Source of the DNA: JAFGQJ01 sp964495755 | Lineage (GTDB): Bacteria > Spirochaetota > Spirochaetia > SZUA-6 > DRHE01 | Direction of reading: 5' to 3' | Assembly: GCA_964495755.1 (NCBI GenBank) | Contig: CAZBXU010000123.1 | Span: forward strand, 1 to 11,237 | DNA: 11,237 nucleotides | Part shown: positions 1-7,222 of the stretch, one piece after another | Layout of the letters: every line of letters starts with the position of its first letter | Numbering within the stretch: position 1 is the first letter of the stretch | Notes under the pieces: generated by a model | The model's input: the letters and a program-made list of their open reading frames with translations, nothing else | What the model was told of the DNA's origin: nothing | Databases searched by the model: none | Position numbers and translations under genes: made by a program

Positions 1-819
1 TTCGAGACCGAAGTGGTGATTGGGGAAGATCTTTCAGTACGCTACCTTCGCCGCAGGTTCGACGCCATCGTTCTGGCCCTGGGCGCTGGCAAGCCCCGCG
101 ATCTGCCCGTATCGGGCCGGGGGTATGAAGGCATTCACTTCGCCATGGAGTACCTGACCCAGTCAAACAAGGTGGTGGCCGGGGATCTGGAGAAGGAAGA
201 GGTGATCTCGGCCTTCAACAAGCGGGTCCTGGTGATCGGCGGAGGCGACACCGGTGCCGACTGCGTCGGGACCGCCATCCGCCGGCAGGCCCGCTCCGTC
301 ACCCAGGTGGAGATCCTGCCCAAACCCCGGGAGTGGAAAGAACCCTGGAATCCGGAGTGGCCCTTCTGGCCCAACATCCTGCGTTCCAGTACCTCCCACG
401 CCGAAGGCTGCCGGCGCCTCTGGTCGATCAACACGGTCCAATTCACCGGGGGCTACGATCCCTGGGTGCAGAAGGCCTATCTCAACGAGGTGGAATGGCA
501 GCCCCAGGAGCAAGGTTCATCCGGCGTCGCGCCCCGTTTACGCCCCGTGGAAGTGCCGGGAAGCGAGTTCGAGCTGGAGGTCGATCTGGTGCTGCTGGCC
601 CTGGGATTCGTTCACGTGGATCACAGACCGCTGGTGGAGGACCTGAACATCGCTTTGGATGAGCGGGGCAACATCGCAGTGGATGAGCAGTATCAGACAT
701 CTGCGGAGGGCATCTTCGCGGCCGGCGACTGCCACAGCGGAGCCTCCCTTGTGGTCCGAGCCATCGACCATGGACGGCGGGCCGCCTCCGCGGTGGATGC
801 CTACCTGCAGGGGAATTAA
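1..819 (+). CDS. gltD: Glutamate synthase (NADPH) small subunit, 3' part
   Basis: This is the C-terminal ~272 residues of the glutamate synthase beta subunit. It passes electrons from NADPH through FAD and iron-sulfur clusters to the GltB subunit, which makes glutamate from glutamine and 2-oxoglutarate in ammonium assimilation. The reading frame is open at base 1 (F-E-T-E-V-V), so the N-terminal cluster-binding and first FAD-binding region lie outside the window. The dinucleotide-binding motif VLVIGGGDTGADCVG is near residue 75. The family signature RLWSINTVQFTG follows mid-protein. The FAD-binding end motif GIFAAGDCHSGASLVVRAI lies near the C-terminus, and the gene ends normally with TAA. 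gltB would be expected upstream. Related FAD/NAD(P) oxidoreductases (PreT, NfnA-like) share the fold, but the WSINT motif favours GltD. No convincing terminator follows the stop. Confidence 0.92.
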   Translation, partial: FETEVVIGEDLSVRYLRRRFDAIVLALGAGKPRDLPVSGRGYEGIHFAMEYLTQSNKVVAGDLEKEEVISAFNKRVLVIGGGDTGADCVGTAIRRQARSVTQVEILPKPREWKEPWNPEWPFWPNILRSSTSHAEGCRRLWSINTVQFTGGYDPWVQKAYLNEVEWQPQEQGSSGVAPRLRPVEVPGSEFELEVDLVLLALGFVHVDHRPLVEDLNIALDERGNIAVDEQYQTSAEGIFAAGDCHSGASLVVRAIDHGRRAASAVDAYLQGN

Positions 820-833
820 AGGGATTATTCTCT

Positions 834-983
834 TTATAAATTGAGTTCGAGATGAGATAAACAGCGCACAGCATTCACAATTTTCGAAGCAAAATTCACA
901 GCGTACAGTTCTGAATTCTCTGAAATATGGGAAACTAACTCTTCGATGTCGTCCAAGGCTCTTCGCGACCATTTGACCTTCAT
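834..983 (-). pseudogene. ParE/RelE-family toxin, truncated remnant
   Basis: This is a 49-codon frame starting MKVKWSRRALDDIEELV and ending at a TAA. The pattern (K-V-x-W-S-x-x-A-L-x-D-I-E-E-[LI], then a helix with A-V-N-F-A-x-K-I-V-N-A-V) is that of the first half of ParE/RelE-superfamily toxins, which are normally about 90-100 residues. The second half, with the catalytic or gyrase-contacting strands, is missing: the frame stops after AVRCLSHLE, where relatives continue with F-P-x-x-G-R. The downstream bases run straight into the gltD 3' end. The ATG overlaps the upstream antitoxin stop as ATGA, the usual arrangement in such operons. An in-frame ATG three codons earlier (992) would give 52 residues. 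It is almost certainly inactive. The family call comes from pattern memory, not a search. Confidence 0.72.
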
Positions 984-1068
984 CTCAGCCATCGGGCGAG
1001 TCGTTTTTTCACTTCCTCATGGGGTACAACCCTGCTTCTACTTTTTGCAGAAAATAGAGCCTTTCCAT
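980..1068 (-). pseudogene. Antitoxin remnant, frameshifted, of the ParE-like module
   Basis: Two pieces of a short antitoxin can be read in different frames. From the ATG at 1068 one reads MERLYFLQKVEAGL. From about 1021 the next frame reads HEEVKKRLARWLR and stops with TGA at 980-982. Intact small antitoxins partnering ParE/RelE toxins often end with a run like M-E-R-L-Y-x-L-x-K-[IV]-E-x-G-[IL], about ten residues, then H-E-E-V-K-x-R-L-x-x-W-L. Here the linker is deleted and the frame is broken (89 bases from ATG to stop). The N-terminal part of the antitoxin is not visible upstream, where the guaB 3' end begins after 26 bases. The stop overlaps the toxin start as ATGA, supporting a former operon. 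It looks like a decayed module, not a working one. Confidence 0.65.
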
Positions 1069-1094
1069 GCGGTTCTCATGTTATAAATATATTT

Positions 1095-2699
1095 TCAGTC
1101 CAGGGGCAGGTCCCGCCGGTACTCCACCAGATCGTGGATCCCGGCTTCCTTCTTTCCGGCCTCGCTCATGCGTTCGATCAGGACCGCGTCGGAAAAAACC
1201 GCCTCATGCAGCTCCTCCAGGCTACGACAGCCTAAAGACTGCAGACATTTGCGGATCCCCGTCTTGATCTGGGGCACCCACTGGGAAACCGGACCTTTGG
1301 AGCGCACCGCTCCCACCACCCCTTCCGCTACATAGTCATCGAAGGTCTGGACATCGTAGCGGGCCGAGCTTCCGCGGAGAGCCGCCTCCAGGGATCCCAT
1401 ACCCTTGTAGCCCTTGAGCTTGCGGCCCTGGCGGTCGTAGATGACCGCGCTGGGCGCTTCGTCGGTTCCGGCCAGCATCGAGCCGAGCATCACGGCATCG
1501 GCGAACAGCAGCCCCTTGCCGATCGCGCTGAAGGTGCCGTAGCCGCCGTCGGAGATGACCGGGACGCCGGGCTCGATACCCTTGTTTCGGCAGTACTCCC
1601 GAACCGCCCGGGCGCAGGAATAGGTGGCGGTGATCTGCGAGCGGGTCCCCAGGCTGACCTGGGAGGTGGAGCAGATCGATCCAACCCCTTTGCCCACACG
1701 AATGGCGTCGGCGCCCCATTCGATCCCCCTGATCGCCCCACCGGCGGTGGCTACATTCCCATATATGACGTCGATATCCGGATATTCTGCCTTCAGATAC
1801 TCGAGCACCGCCTGTTCGTGGGTCGAGTTGCCGTGGGAGCTGTCGATGCAGAGAAAATCGACGCCCGCCGCTACCAGCTCCGCGGCCCTTTCCCTGCTTT
1901 CTTCCGGGTTGGTTGTCACCGCCGCACCAACAACCAGACTCTTGTGCCGATCCTTGATGCTGTCGGGGAAGGCCTCATTTTTCTCGATGTCCGTGCGGGT
2001 TACCAGGGCTTCGAGCTGCCCGGATCCGTTGACGATCAGGAGCACTCCCGCGTGACTCTCCAGAAGCAGGTCATTGGCTCTGGAAAGCCTGGCCGTGTCT
2101 TCCGCCGGCAGCTCATCTACCCGCACGATCTGGTGCTTCAGCCGTTCCAGAGGAACCATGCGTTCGGCGATCTTCATCTGGGCGTGTTTTCGTCCCGAAT
2201 AATCGTTCTTCGTGAGCAGTCCTACCAGCCTCCCGCCGTCGGTGATGGGCAGGGTCGAGATTCCGGTATCGTTGCGGATCTCCACGGCCTTCGCGATCGT
2301 GGCATCGGGACCTAGGGTGATGGGATCTTTGACGAAACCGTTCTCAAACCGTTTGACCTTGCGCACCTGCCCGGCCTGCTCCTCTACGGTCATGTTGGAG
2401 TGAATGACCGCCGGAAAACCCTGGAGGGCAACGGCGATGGCCAGCTCGTACTCGCTGATATCTTCCATGGGGGAGGACACCAGAGGTGTGTTGATGCGGA
2501 TGTTGCGGGTGATCCGCGAACTTAGGTCCACTTCCTGAGCACCGAAATCGATGGTTCGGGGTTGAAGCACACACAGGTCATCGAAGGTGAGGCTCTCGCC
2601 CCGAAAGCGCTCGAAGAATTCTCTTGCCGGGAGGCCGAAAGGATCGTTATTCATGTTATCAGCTACTTTACTCAAGGTATCTGAAGGTTTCAAGCTCAT
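1095..2699 (-). CDS. guaB: IMP dehydrogenase, divergent type
   Basis: This gene encodes a 534-residue cytoplasmic enzyme that oxidises IMP to XMP with NAD+, the committed step of guanine nucleotide synthesis. The TIM-barrel start contains LTFDDLCVLQP (residues 37-47) and a variant of the SSPMDTVTE motif that reads SSPMEDISE. A CBS pair inserted at about residues 125-245 is the site where purine nucleotides usually regulate the enzyme. Also visible are IDSSHGNS (285-292), the catalytic loop GSICST with Cys343 and Thr345, the phosphate-binding ISDGGYG, MLGSMLAGT (404-412), and the flap motif ending in Arg447-Tyr448, which separates IMPDH from GMP reductase. The loop before the cysteine reads GKGVGSIC instead of GIGPGSIC, so this is an unusual clade, though all key catalytic residues are present. 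The start at 2699 has only a weak purine-rich leader. An in-frame ATG 15 codons later is an alternative. Confidence 0.9.
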   Translation of the reverse strand: MSLKPSDTLSKVADNMNNDPFGLPAREFFERFRGESLTFDDLCVLQPRTIDFGAQEVDLSSRITRNIRINTPLVSSPMEDISEYELAIAVALQGFPAVIHSNMTVEEQAGQVRKVKRFENGFVKDPITLGPDATIAKAVEIRNDTGISTLPITDGGRLVGLLTKNDYSGRKHAQMKIAERMVPLERLKHQIVRVDELPAEDTARLSRANDLLLESHAGVLLIVNGSGQLEALVTRTDIEKNEAFPDSIKDRHKSLVVGAAVTTNPEESRERAAELVAAGVDFLCIDSSHGNSTHEQAVLEYLKAEYPDIDVIYGNVATAGGAIRGIEWGADAIRVGKGVGSICSTSQVSLGTRSQITATYSCARAVREYCRNKGIEPGVPVISDGGYGTFSAIGKGLLFADAVMLGSMLAGTDEAPSAVIYDRQGRKLKGYKGMGSLEAALRGSSARYDVQTFDDYVAEGVVGAVRSKGPVSQWVPQIKTGIRKCLQSLGCRSLEELHEAVFSDAVLIERMSEAGKKEAGIHDLVEYRRDLPLD

Positions 2700-2732
2700 C
2701 TTCCGTTCATTATCAAAAGACTATATATGAGC

Positions 2733-2760
2733 TTGACAGTAGTCATCTTTCGTATACACT
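2733..2760 (+). promoter_or_regulatory. Likely sigma-70-type promoter for the MBL-fold gene
   Basis: A perfect TTGACA at 2733-2738 is followed after 16 bases by TACACT at 2755-2760. An overlapping TATACA at 2753-2758 gives 14-base spacing instead. It sits in the 95-bp divergent spacer between guaB and the MBL-fold gene and would start transcription near 2767, giving a leader of roughly 28 bases. The -35 box is strong and the -10 box only fair. The guaB promoter must lie in the same spacer on the other strand, where AT-rich blocks occur but no clean pair of boxes is evident. Confidence 0.5.
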
Positions 2761-2794
2761 TTCTGCTGCGGCAAAGAAGGGCCGGGAATCGAAG

Positions 2795-3637
2795 ATGAGA
2801 ATCAAAATATGGGGCTGTCGCGGCTCGATACCCAGTCCCGGTTGCGACACCAACAAATACGGGGGAAACACGACCTGTGTCGAGGTACGTCTGAAAGACG
2901 GCTCGCTCATCGTCATAGACGCCGGAACCGGGATTCGCTGCCTCGGGAACACCCTGCTCAAAGCCCGAGGACCGAAGAAGGTGCATCTGCTGCTCACCCA
3001 CGCTCACTGGGACCATCTGCAGGGTTTTCCCTTCTTCGTTCCCGCCTACATGGAGGAGTATTCGATCATAGTCCGGGGCGGTCGGCCGGCAAAACAATCT
3101 CTGGAGGCTTTCCTTGCCCACCAGATGGATCCCCCCTACTTCCCCGTCCCTTTTCGGGATCTCAAGGCGTCCTTCGATTTCCGACAGGAAAACGGCCAAT
3201 CCCTCTCGATCGGCAAGGTTGAAATCATTCCGATCCCTCTAAAGCATCCCAACGGCGGGTATGGCTATAAATTTATAGAGGGCAACAAAACTTTCGTATT
3301 TCTCACCGACAATGAGATCGGCTTCGATCATCCCGGCGGCCTGCCCGATGCCGAGTACGCCGAGATATGCCGGAATGCGGACCTGCTGATCCACGACGGA
3401 CAGTACACGGAACAGGAGTACGAGATATCCCGGGGCTGGGGACACTCCACCTTTCGCTCGGTCACCGATCTCAGTATCTCCGCCGACGTCAAGCGTTTGG
3501 GTATTTTCCACCACGACCCACGGCACCTCGACCAAGACTTAGATCGCTACATCGAGGAGTGCAGACAGCAAATCAGCGAGGAAAAAAGCCGGGTAGAGTG
3601 CTTCGGGACCAAGGAAGGTATGGAAATCATCCTCTAA
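2795..3637 (+). CDS. Metallo-beta-lactamase-fold hydrolase (PhnP/RNase Z-like)
   Basis: This is a 280-residue soluble protein of the metallo-beta-lactamase superfamily, in the branch related to RNase Z and the phosphodiesterase PhnP. The start MRIKIWGCRGSIPSPG is typical of this branch and fixes the ATG at 2795, although the frame is open further upstream. The metal-binding motif is THAHWDH (His69, His71, Asp73, His74). Further candidate ligands are His151, Asp172 in FLTDNE, His200 in LIHDGQY, His217 in GWGHST and the HHDP run at 239-242. The full set predicts a working two-metal hydrolase, probably a phosphodiesterase, but the substrate cannot be read from sequence. Relatives are sometimes fused to receiver or cyclic-nucleotide domains; none is present here. 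It is divergent from guaB, and the next gene on the same strand is DUF432-like. Confidence 0.85.
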   Translation: MRIKIWGCRGSIPSPGCDTNKYGGNTTCVEVRLKDGSLIVIDAGTGIRCLGNTLLKARGPKKVHLLLTHAHWDHLQGFPFFVPAYMEEYSIIVRGGRPAKQSLEAFLAHQMDPPYFPVPFRDLKASFDFRQENGQSLSIGKVEIIPIPLKHPNGGYGYKFIEGNKTFVFLTDNEIGFDHPGGLPDAEYAEICRNADLLIHDGQYTEQEYEISRGWGHSTFRSVTDLSISADVKRLGIFHHDPRHLDQDLDRYIEECRQQISEEKSRVECFGTKEGMEIIL

Positions 3638-3667
3638 TTTTCATACTATGTGAATATGGTAAAAAGA

Positions 3668-3677
3668 NNNNNNNNNN
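3668..3677. other. Assembly gap (10 N)
   Basis: Ten Ns interrupt the start of the DUF432-like gene. The round number suggests a placeholder. The flanking protein begins close to the expected N-terminus, so probably only a few codons are missing. Confidence 0.95.
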
Positions 3678-4462
3678 CCGAGCTCTGGGACTCAAGCACG
3701 GTTAAATCGGAGACCCTGTACCAGGCTAGTTTCTCGACCCTGACCGTCTGGCTGAAGCGCAGCGGGGAGGACTGGTATCTCGCTTCGCAGAGGCCGGACA
3801 AGGAAACGGATCCGGCCCCCCTCAGCGAGGTCAAAGGGAGCAAGCCACGGCAAGACCTGAACTTCAGCCGCTGGGTGGTGGGCCAAGATGTTTCCACCGT
3901 CCAATTTGTGCCGGCTATGCCGGATCGTTCGATCGTGGTCCGCCCGGCGGTTCCTTTGAAAGTGCCGGCGGGCAAAGACGCCCTATTCTTTATGAGCATA
4001 CCGGTCTGGGTACGGGTGATGGCCCAACCGCCCAACGGGATCATACTCTGCGAGCTGCCATCGTTGATCCTGTCCAACACCTGGTTCGGTGAGCCGACAT
4101 CGGGAGAGCTCTGCTATGCCCTGCGTACCCGGGCGATGAGAAGCCTGGAGGAGATCGAAAAACGTCCCGACACGACGATCTGTCCCGTGTCGATTCGGAA
4201 TCGCGCTCCCAAGGAGCTCAACTTCGAAAGGCTGTGCGTGCGGGTGGAGTATCTGCATGTATACAGAGGTCGGCAACGGTTGTGGACCAACGAGCTCGAG
4301 GTGCGTTATCAAGGAGACGAACACTCCAGCCAGGTGACCATCGGCAAAGGAGCACCCAAGTTCGCTGAAGATCTGGAAAAGGTGTGTGAAGCCCGGGAAC
4401 CGGTGGAGAAGGCCCTCCTGAAACAGAGCTTCTCCTTTCTGCGCTCCCTGACGGGTTTCTGA
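3678..4462 (+). CDS. DUF432-like protein, start lost in assembly gap
   Basis: There are 260 readable residues ending in a normal TGA, and the first codons fall in the N run. I place it in the DUF432 family from memory of its pattern: an ELW...LTVWLKR...DWYLAS opening, a middle segment VPLKVPAGKDALFFMSIPVW, the signature LSNTWFGEPTSGELCYALRT (residues 131-150), and a C-terminal half beginning CPVSIRNRAPKEL. There is no signal peptide or membrane segment in what is visible. The protein looks beta-rich and soluble. The function of the family is not established. A candidate GTG (3650) or ATG (3656) precedes the gap, but the frame across it cannot be trusted. The gene nearly touches the mscS start, which suggests co-translation and a role linked to the channel. 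Confidence 0.7.
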
Positions 4463-4469
4463 GTTGAAC

Positions 4470-5327
4470 ATGTTTGAAAGTATCTGGGCCGAGATTGCCG
4501 GCTTTTTCACGCCGGAACGCTTCCAGACCCTGGTCGTGATCCTCATTGTTATCGTTGCTGGGATTGTGATTATCAAGATCCTGAACACCTTGACCAGCAG
4601 GGTGACCCGGCGATACCTCTCCCCGCAGTACAAGATGCTGATCCGCAAAGGAATCAGGTACGCAGGGGCTGTCATCCTCCTGTTCATCGTTCTGCACTTG
4701 CTGGGAGTGAAGATAACAGCCCTTTTGGGTGCGGCGGGCATCGTGGGAATCGCCGTCGGCTTCGCCTCCCAGACCAGCATGTCCAACCTGATCAGCGGCC
4801 TGTTCATGATATCCGAGAAGCCCTTCGAGATCGGAGATGTGATCAAGATGGAAACAACTGTCGGAATCGTGTTGTCCATCGACCTTCTGTCGGTCAAGAT
4901 CAGAACCTTCGACAATCAGTACATCCGGATCCCCAACGAGAAACTGCTGGGAAGCGAGCTTACCACCATCACCCGATTTCCCATCCGCAGGATGGACATC
5001 AACCTGGGTGTGGCCTACAAAACTGACATCAATCATCTGAAATCGGTGCTTCAGGAGATCGCCGCCGCCAATCCCTTCTGCCTCGATGAGCCGGAGCCGC
5101 TGATCGTGTTTACGAAATTCGGGGATTCTGCTCTGGAGTTTCTCTTCGGCGTCTGGTTCTACAAGACAGATTTCCTCAATCTGAAGAACTCGATCATGCA
5201 GGAGATCAAGGAACGCTTTGACCGCGAGGGCATCGAGATCCCCTTCCCCCATCTGAGTCTCTACTCCGGCTCGGTGACCGATCCGATGCCGATCCGCATC
5301 GTCAAGAAACCGCGTTCGACTCCGTGA
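4470..5327 (+). CDS. mscS: Small-conductance mechanosensitive channel MscS family
   Basis: This is a 285-residue inner-membrane channel that opens under membrane tension and releases solutes on osmotic downshock. Membrane helices lie at about residues 20-40, 63-80 and 84-112. The last is the pore-lining TM3, rich in Gly and Ala (LLGAAGIVGIAVGFASQ). It leads into the beta domain, with PFEIGDVIKM (118-127) and TFDNQYIRIPNEKLL (146-160), and then the cytoplasmic alpha/beta vestibule. The length matches E. coli MscS (286). I chose ATG 4470; a TTG at 4464 would add two residues, and neither has a clear Shine-Dalgarno. It follows the DUF432-like gene within a few bases. Its last 26 bases overlap the 3' end of the opposing ATP-grasp gene. 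Confidence 0.9.
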   Translation: MFESIWAEIAGFFTPERFQTLVVILIVIVAGIVIIKILNTLTSRVTRRYLSPQYKMLIRKGIRYAGAVILLFIVLHLLGVKITALLGAAGIVGIAVGFASQTSMSNLISGLFMISEKPFEIGDVIKMETTVGIVLSIDLLSVKIRTFDNQYIRIPNEKLLGSELTTITRFPIRRMDINLGVAYKTDINHLKSVLQEIAAANPFCLDEPEPLIVFTKFGDSALEFLFGVWFYKTDFLNLKNSIMQEIKERFDREGIEIPFPHLSLYSGSVTDPMPIRIVKKPRSTP

Positions 5328-6225
5328 GCTCCCTGTGGATCCACTCGGCCAGAGCCTCGACGATCCGGTCGACGATTTCATCCGGCACGCCATCGGGATA
5401 GCAGGATTTTCTTCGCAGATCCGGGGATTCGTTCACATAATCCACCACGATCAGGCGCTCCTGAGAATCAAGAACGATCTCCGCGGAGAAAAGCTGCAGA
5501 GAGCTGATCCGGGCGATCCTATGAGCGATGTCGACGATCTGCTTCAAAACGAGTTCCCCCACCTCCCCCTCCAACAGGATCTCATAGACGTGGGTACGGT
5601 CATTCCACCAGCAGCAGTACACATCTCCGGTACCGTAGAAAACCCGAAACCAGAAACGTCTCTCCCCTCTGATCTTGGGTAGTACCTGTTCCTGCACCAG
5701 ATACTTGTCTGATTGATACTCTTGGCGAATGCGCAAAACGTCTTCCAGGCCGCGTCTATCCTGCCAGACCCCTATGCCCCCGCCCGTGGTGTTGGCCGGT
5801 TTGATCACAAACGGCACGCCCAAGGTCTTGAGAAGCTGCTCGTCGATCTCGATCTCCTTTCGCTCTGAATGCGGCTGGAGAATCAGGGTGTTGGGTACGG
5901 GAATACCGGCAGACTGGAACTCGGCGTGCATGACAGCTTTGTCGGAGGCCCGCAGCAGGGTGTAGGGATCCTCGAAGCAGGGCACCCCCGAGCTGTGGAG
6001 TGCGTGGTAGACGTCAAAAAACTCCGCCGAGGTATTGGATGCCCTGTCGAATAGATAGCGGAATCCAAGGGTCCCCCGGTAAAGGCGACTCAGGGTTTCT
6101 TCCAGGTTTTCAGGCCATATCAGGTAGGAGGTATAGCCCCGAAGCTGAAGACGGCTTTCCAGCTGGAAGAGCAGATCCCGATCGTGCTCCCAATCACTGA
6201 TCAGGCAAATATCGTAGACCTGCAT
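5302..6225 (-). CDS. ATP-grasp protein, substrate unknown
   Basis: This is a 307-residue soluble protein with an ATP-grasp fold like RimK and D-Ala-D-Ala ligases, enzymes that join a carboxylate to an amine or thiol via an acylphosphate. A pre-ATP-grasp domain occupies roughly residues 1-90. LLRASDKAVMHAEFQSAGIPVPNTLIL (91-117) opens the ATP-grasp part. FVIKPANTTGGGIGV (139-153) supplies the ATP-binding Lys and glycine loop, and YLVQEQV (175-181) the hinge. Metal ligands are likely in FSAEIVLD (246-253) and VVDYVNESPDLR (260-271). The final Asn265 and acidic neighbours suggest it is active. The substrate could be an amino acid, peptide or small acid. It begins 15 bp after corA and is probably translated from the same mRNA; AAAGGA lies very close to its ATG. 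Its 3' end overlaps the opposing mscS. Confidence 0.8.
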   Translation of the reverse strand: MQVYDICLISDWEHDRDLLFQLESRLQLRGYTSYLIWPENLEETLSRLYRGTLGFRYLFDRASNTSAEFFDVYHALHSSGVPCFEDPYTLLRASDKAVMHAEFQSAGIPVPNTLILQPHSERKEIEIDEQLLKTLGVPFVIKPANTTGGGIGVWQDRRGLEDVLRIRQEYQSDKYLVQEQVLPKIRGERRFWFRVFYGTGDVYCCWWNDRTHVYEILLEGEVGELVLKQIVDIAHRIARISSLQLFSAEIVLDSQERLIVVDYVNESPDLRRKSCYPDGVPDEIVDRIVEALAEWIHRELTESNAVS

Positions 6226-6240
6226 GTCCTTTGCGCGATT

Positions 6241-7173
6241 TCACAACCACTTCTTGCGTCTAAAGAAGATCACCATCCCGATTATTACCAGGACCATCAC
6301 GCCCCAAACGGCGGGATAGCCCCACCGCCAGGTGAGCTCCGGCATGTGTTGAAAGTTCATCCCATACACGCCTGCGATAAAGGTCAACGGTATGAATATC
6401 GTAGCGATGATGGTGAGAACCTTCATGACGTTGTTCATGCGGTTGCTGATGCTGCTCATGTATACATCCAGCAATCCCGAGACGATCTCCTGGAAGGACT
6501 CGAGAATTTCGATGATCTGGATGGTGTGATCGTAGACATCCCGGAGGAAGCGGCGGGTATCCGGACGGATCAGAGGCAGCTGTTCCCGTTCCAGCCGGGC
6601 CAGCATCTCCCGCAGCGGCCAGAGAGATCGCCGTAGAAACACCAGGTCGCTCTTCAAGGAATGAATGCTCTGCATCACCTGTGGCTTGGGATCGTTTACC
6701 GCCTGGTCCTCCAGGGGCAGAATCCTGTTTTCAAGGTTCTCCATAATCAGGAAGTAATGATCTACGATCGCATCGATCAAGCAGTAGGCCAGGTAGTCGC
6801 TACCCCGTTGTCGGATGATCCCCTTTCCGTTGCGCAGACGCTCTCGAACCGGAGAGAACACATCCCCCTCCCGCTCNNNNNNNNNNNNNNNNNNNNNNNN
6901 NNNNNNNNNNNNNNNNNNNNNNNNNNNNNNNNNNNNNNNNNNNNNNNNNNNNNNNNNNNNNNNNNNNNNNNNNNNNTTGATCCAGACCACGCCGGGGGAT
7001 TTTTTGCACTCCTTGCACTCCTCGACGCTGCTGAGCTGCCTCTCTTCAATGTGTGCGTCATCGTACTCAAAGACCGTGATCTTGGTCGATTCTGTTCGTC
7101 GTTCCCCTATGTGGACGGGAGTACCCGGGGCCAGCCCTGTTTTGTGAATTTTTCTGGTAAGAATACGTCGCAC
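6241..7173 (-). CDS. corA: CorA-type magnesium/cobalt channel, interrupted by an assembly gap
   Basis: This is a pentameric Mg2+ channel of the inner membrane. The start is a GTG at 7173 preceded by AAAAGGAG seven bases upstream, a strong ribosome site. The N-terminus reads VRRILTRKIHKTGLAPGTPV, typical of Thermotoga-like CorA (LPPGTLVHVG). The long helix region and two C-terminal TM segments follow: one in MKVLTIIATIFIPLTFIAG, directly before the selectivity motif YGMNF, and one in VWGVMVLVIIGMVIFF, ending in the basic RRKKW tail. About 275 residues are readable. Compared with ~350 in the family, roughly 75 residues of the cytoplasmic alpha/beta domain are missing at the N run, more than 100 Ns can hold. 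The gene lies 49 bp after lapA and 15 bp before the ATP-grasp gene. ECKECKKSPG just before the gap is an unusual Cys pair. Confidence 0.9.
   Translation of the reverse strand: MRRILTRKIHKTGLAPGTPVHIGERRTESTKITVFEYDDAHIEERQLSSVEECKECKKSPGVVWIXXXXXXXXXXXXXXXXXXXXXXXXXXXXXXXXXXEREGDVFSPVRERLRNGKGIIRQRGSDYLAYCLIDAIVDHYFLIMENLENRILPLEDQAVNDPKPQVMQSIHSLKSDLVFLRRSLWPLREMLARLEREQLPLIRPDTRRFLRDVYDHTIQIIEILESFQEIVSGLLDVYMSSISNRMNNVMKVLTIIATIFIPLTFIAGVYGMNFQHMPELTWRWGYPAVWGVMVLVIIGMVIFFRRKKWL
6877..6976. other. Assembly gap (100 N)
   Basis: One hundred Ns lie inside corA. The round size marks an unknown-length gap. Comparison with CorA length suggests that about 225-240 bases are truly absent. Confidence 0.95.
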
Positions 7174-7222
7174 GGATCCGCTCCTTTTGCGCGGGGAAAG
7201 CTGGCGCCCAGAGGATGTGGAC

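Noticed and set aside
820..840. gltD terminator hairpin AAAGGGA-TTAT-TCTCTTT
   Set aside because: The stem is short, AT-rich and contains a G-U pair, with no T tract; too weak to call.
538..972. Long - strand frame covering the gltD end and the spacer
   Set aside because: It is a shadow of gltD for most of its length, and in the spacer the ParE-like frame is the meaningful one.
2624..2794. In-frame N-terminal extension of the MBL-fold protein
   Set aside because: The family N-terminus begins at MRIKIWGCRGSIP (2795). The upstream part overlaps the guaB 5' end and the divergent spacer and has low-complexity Ser-rich translation.
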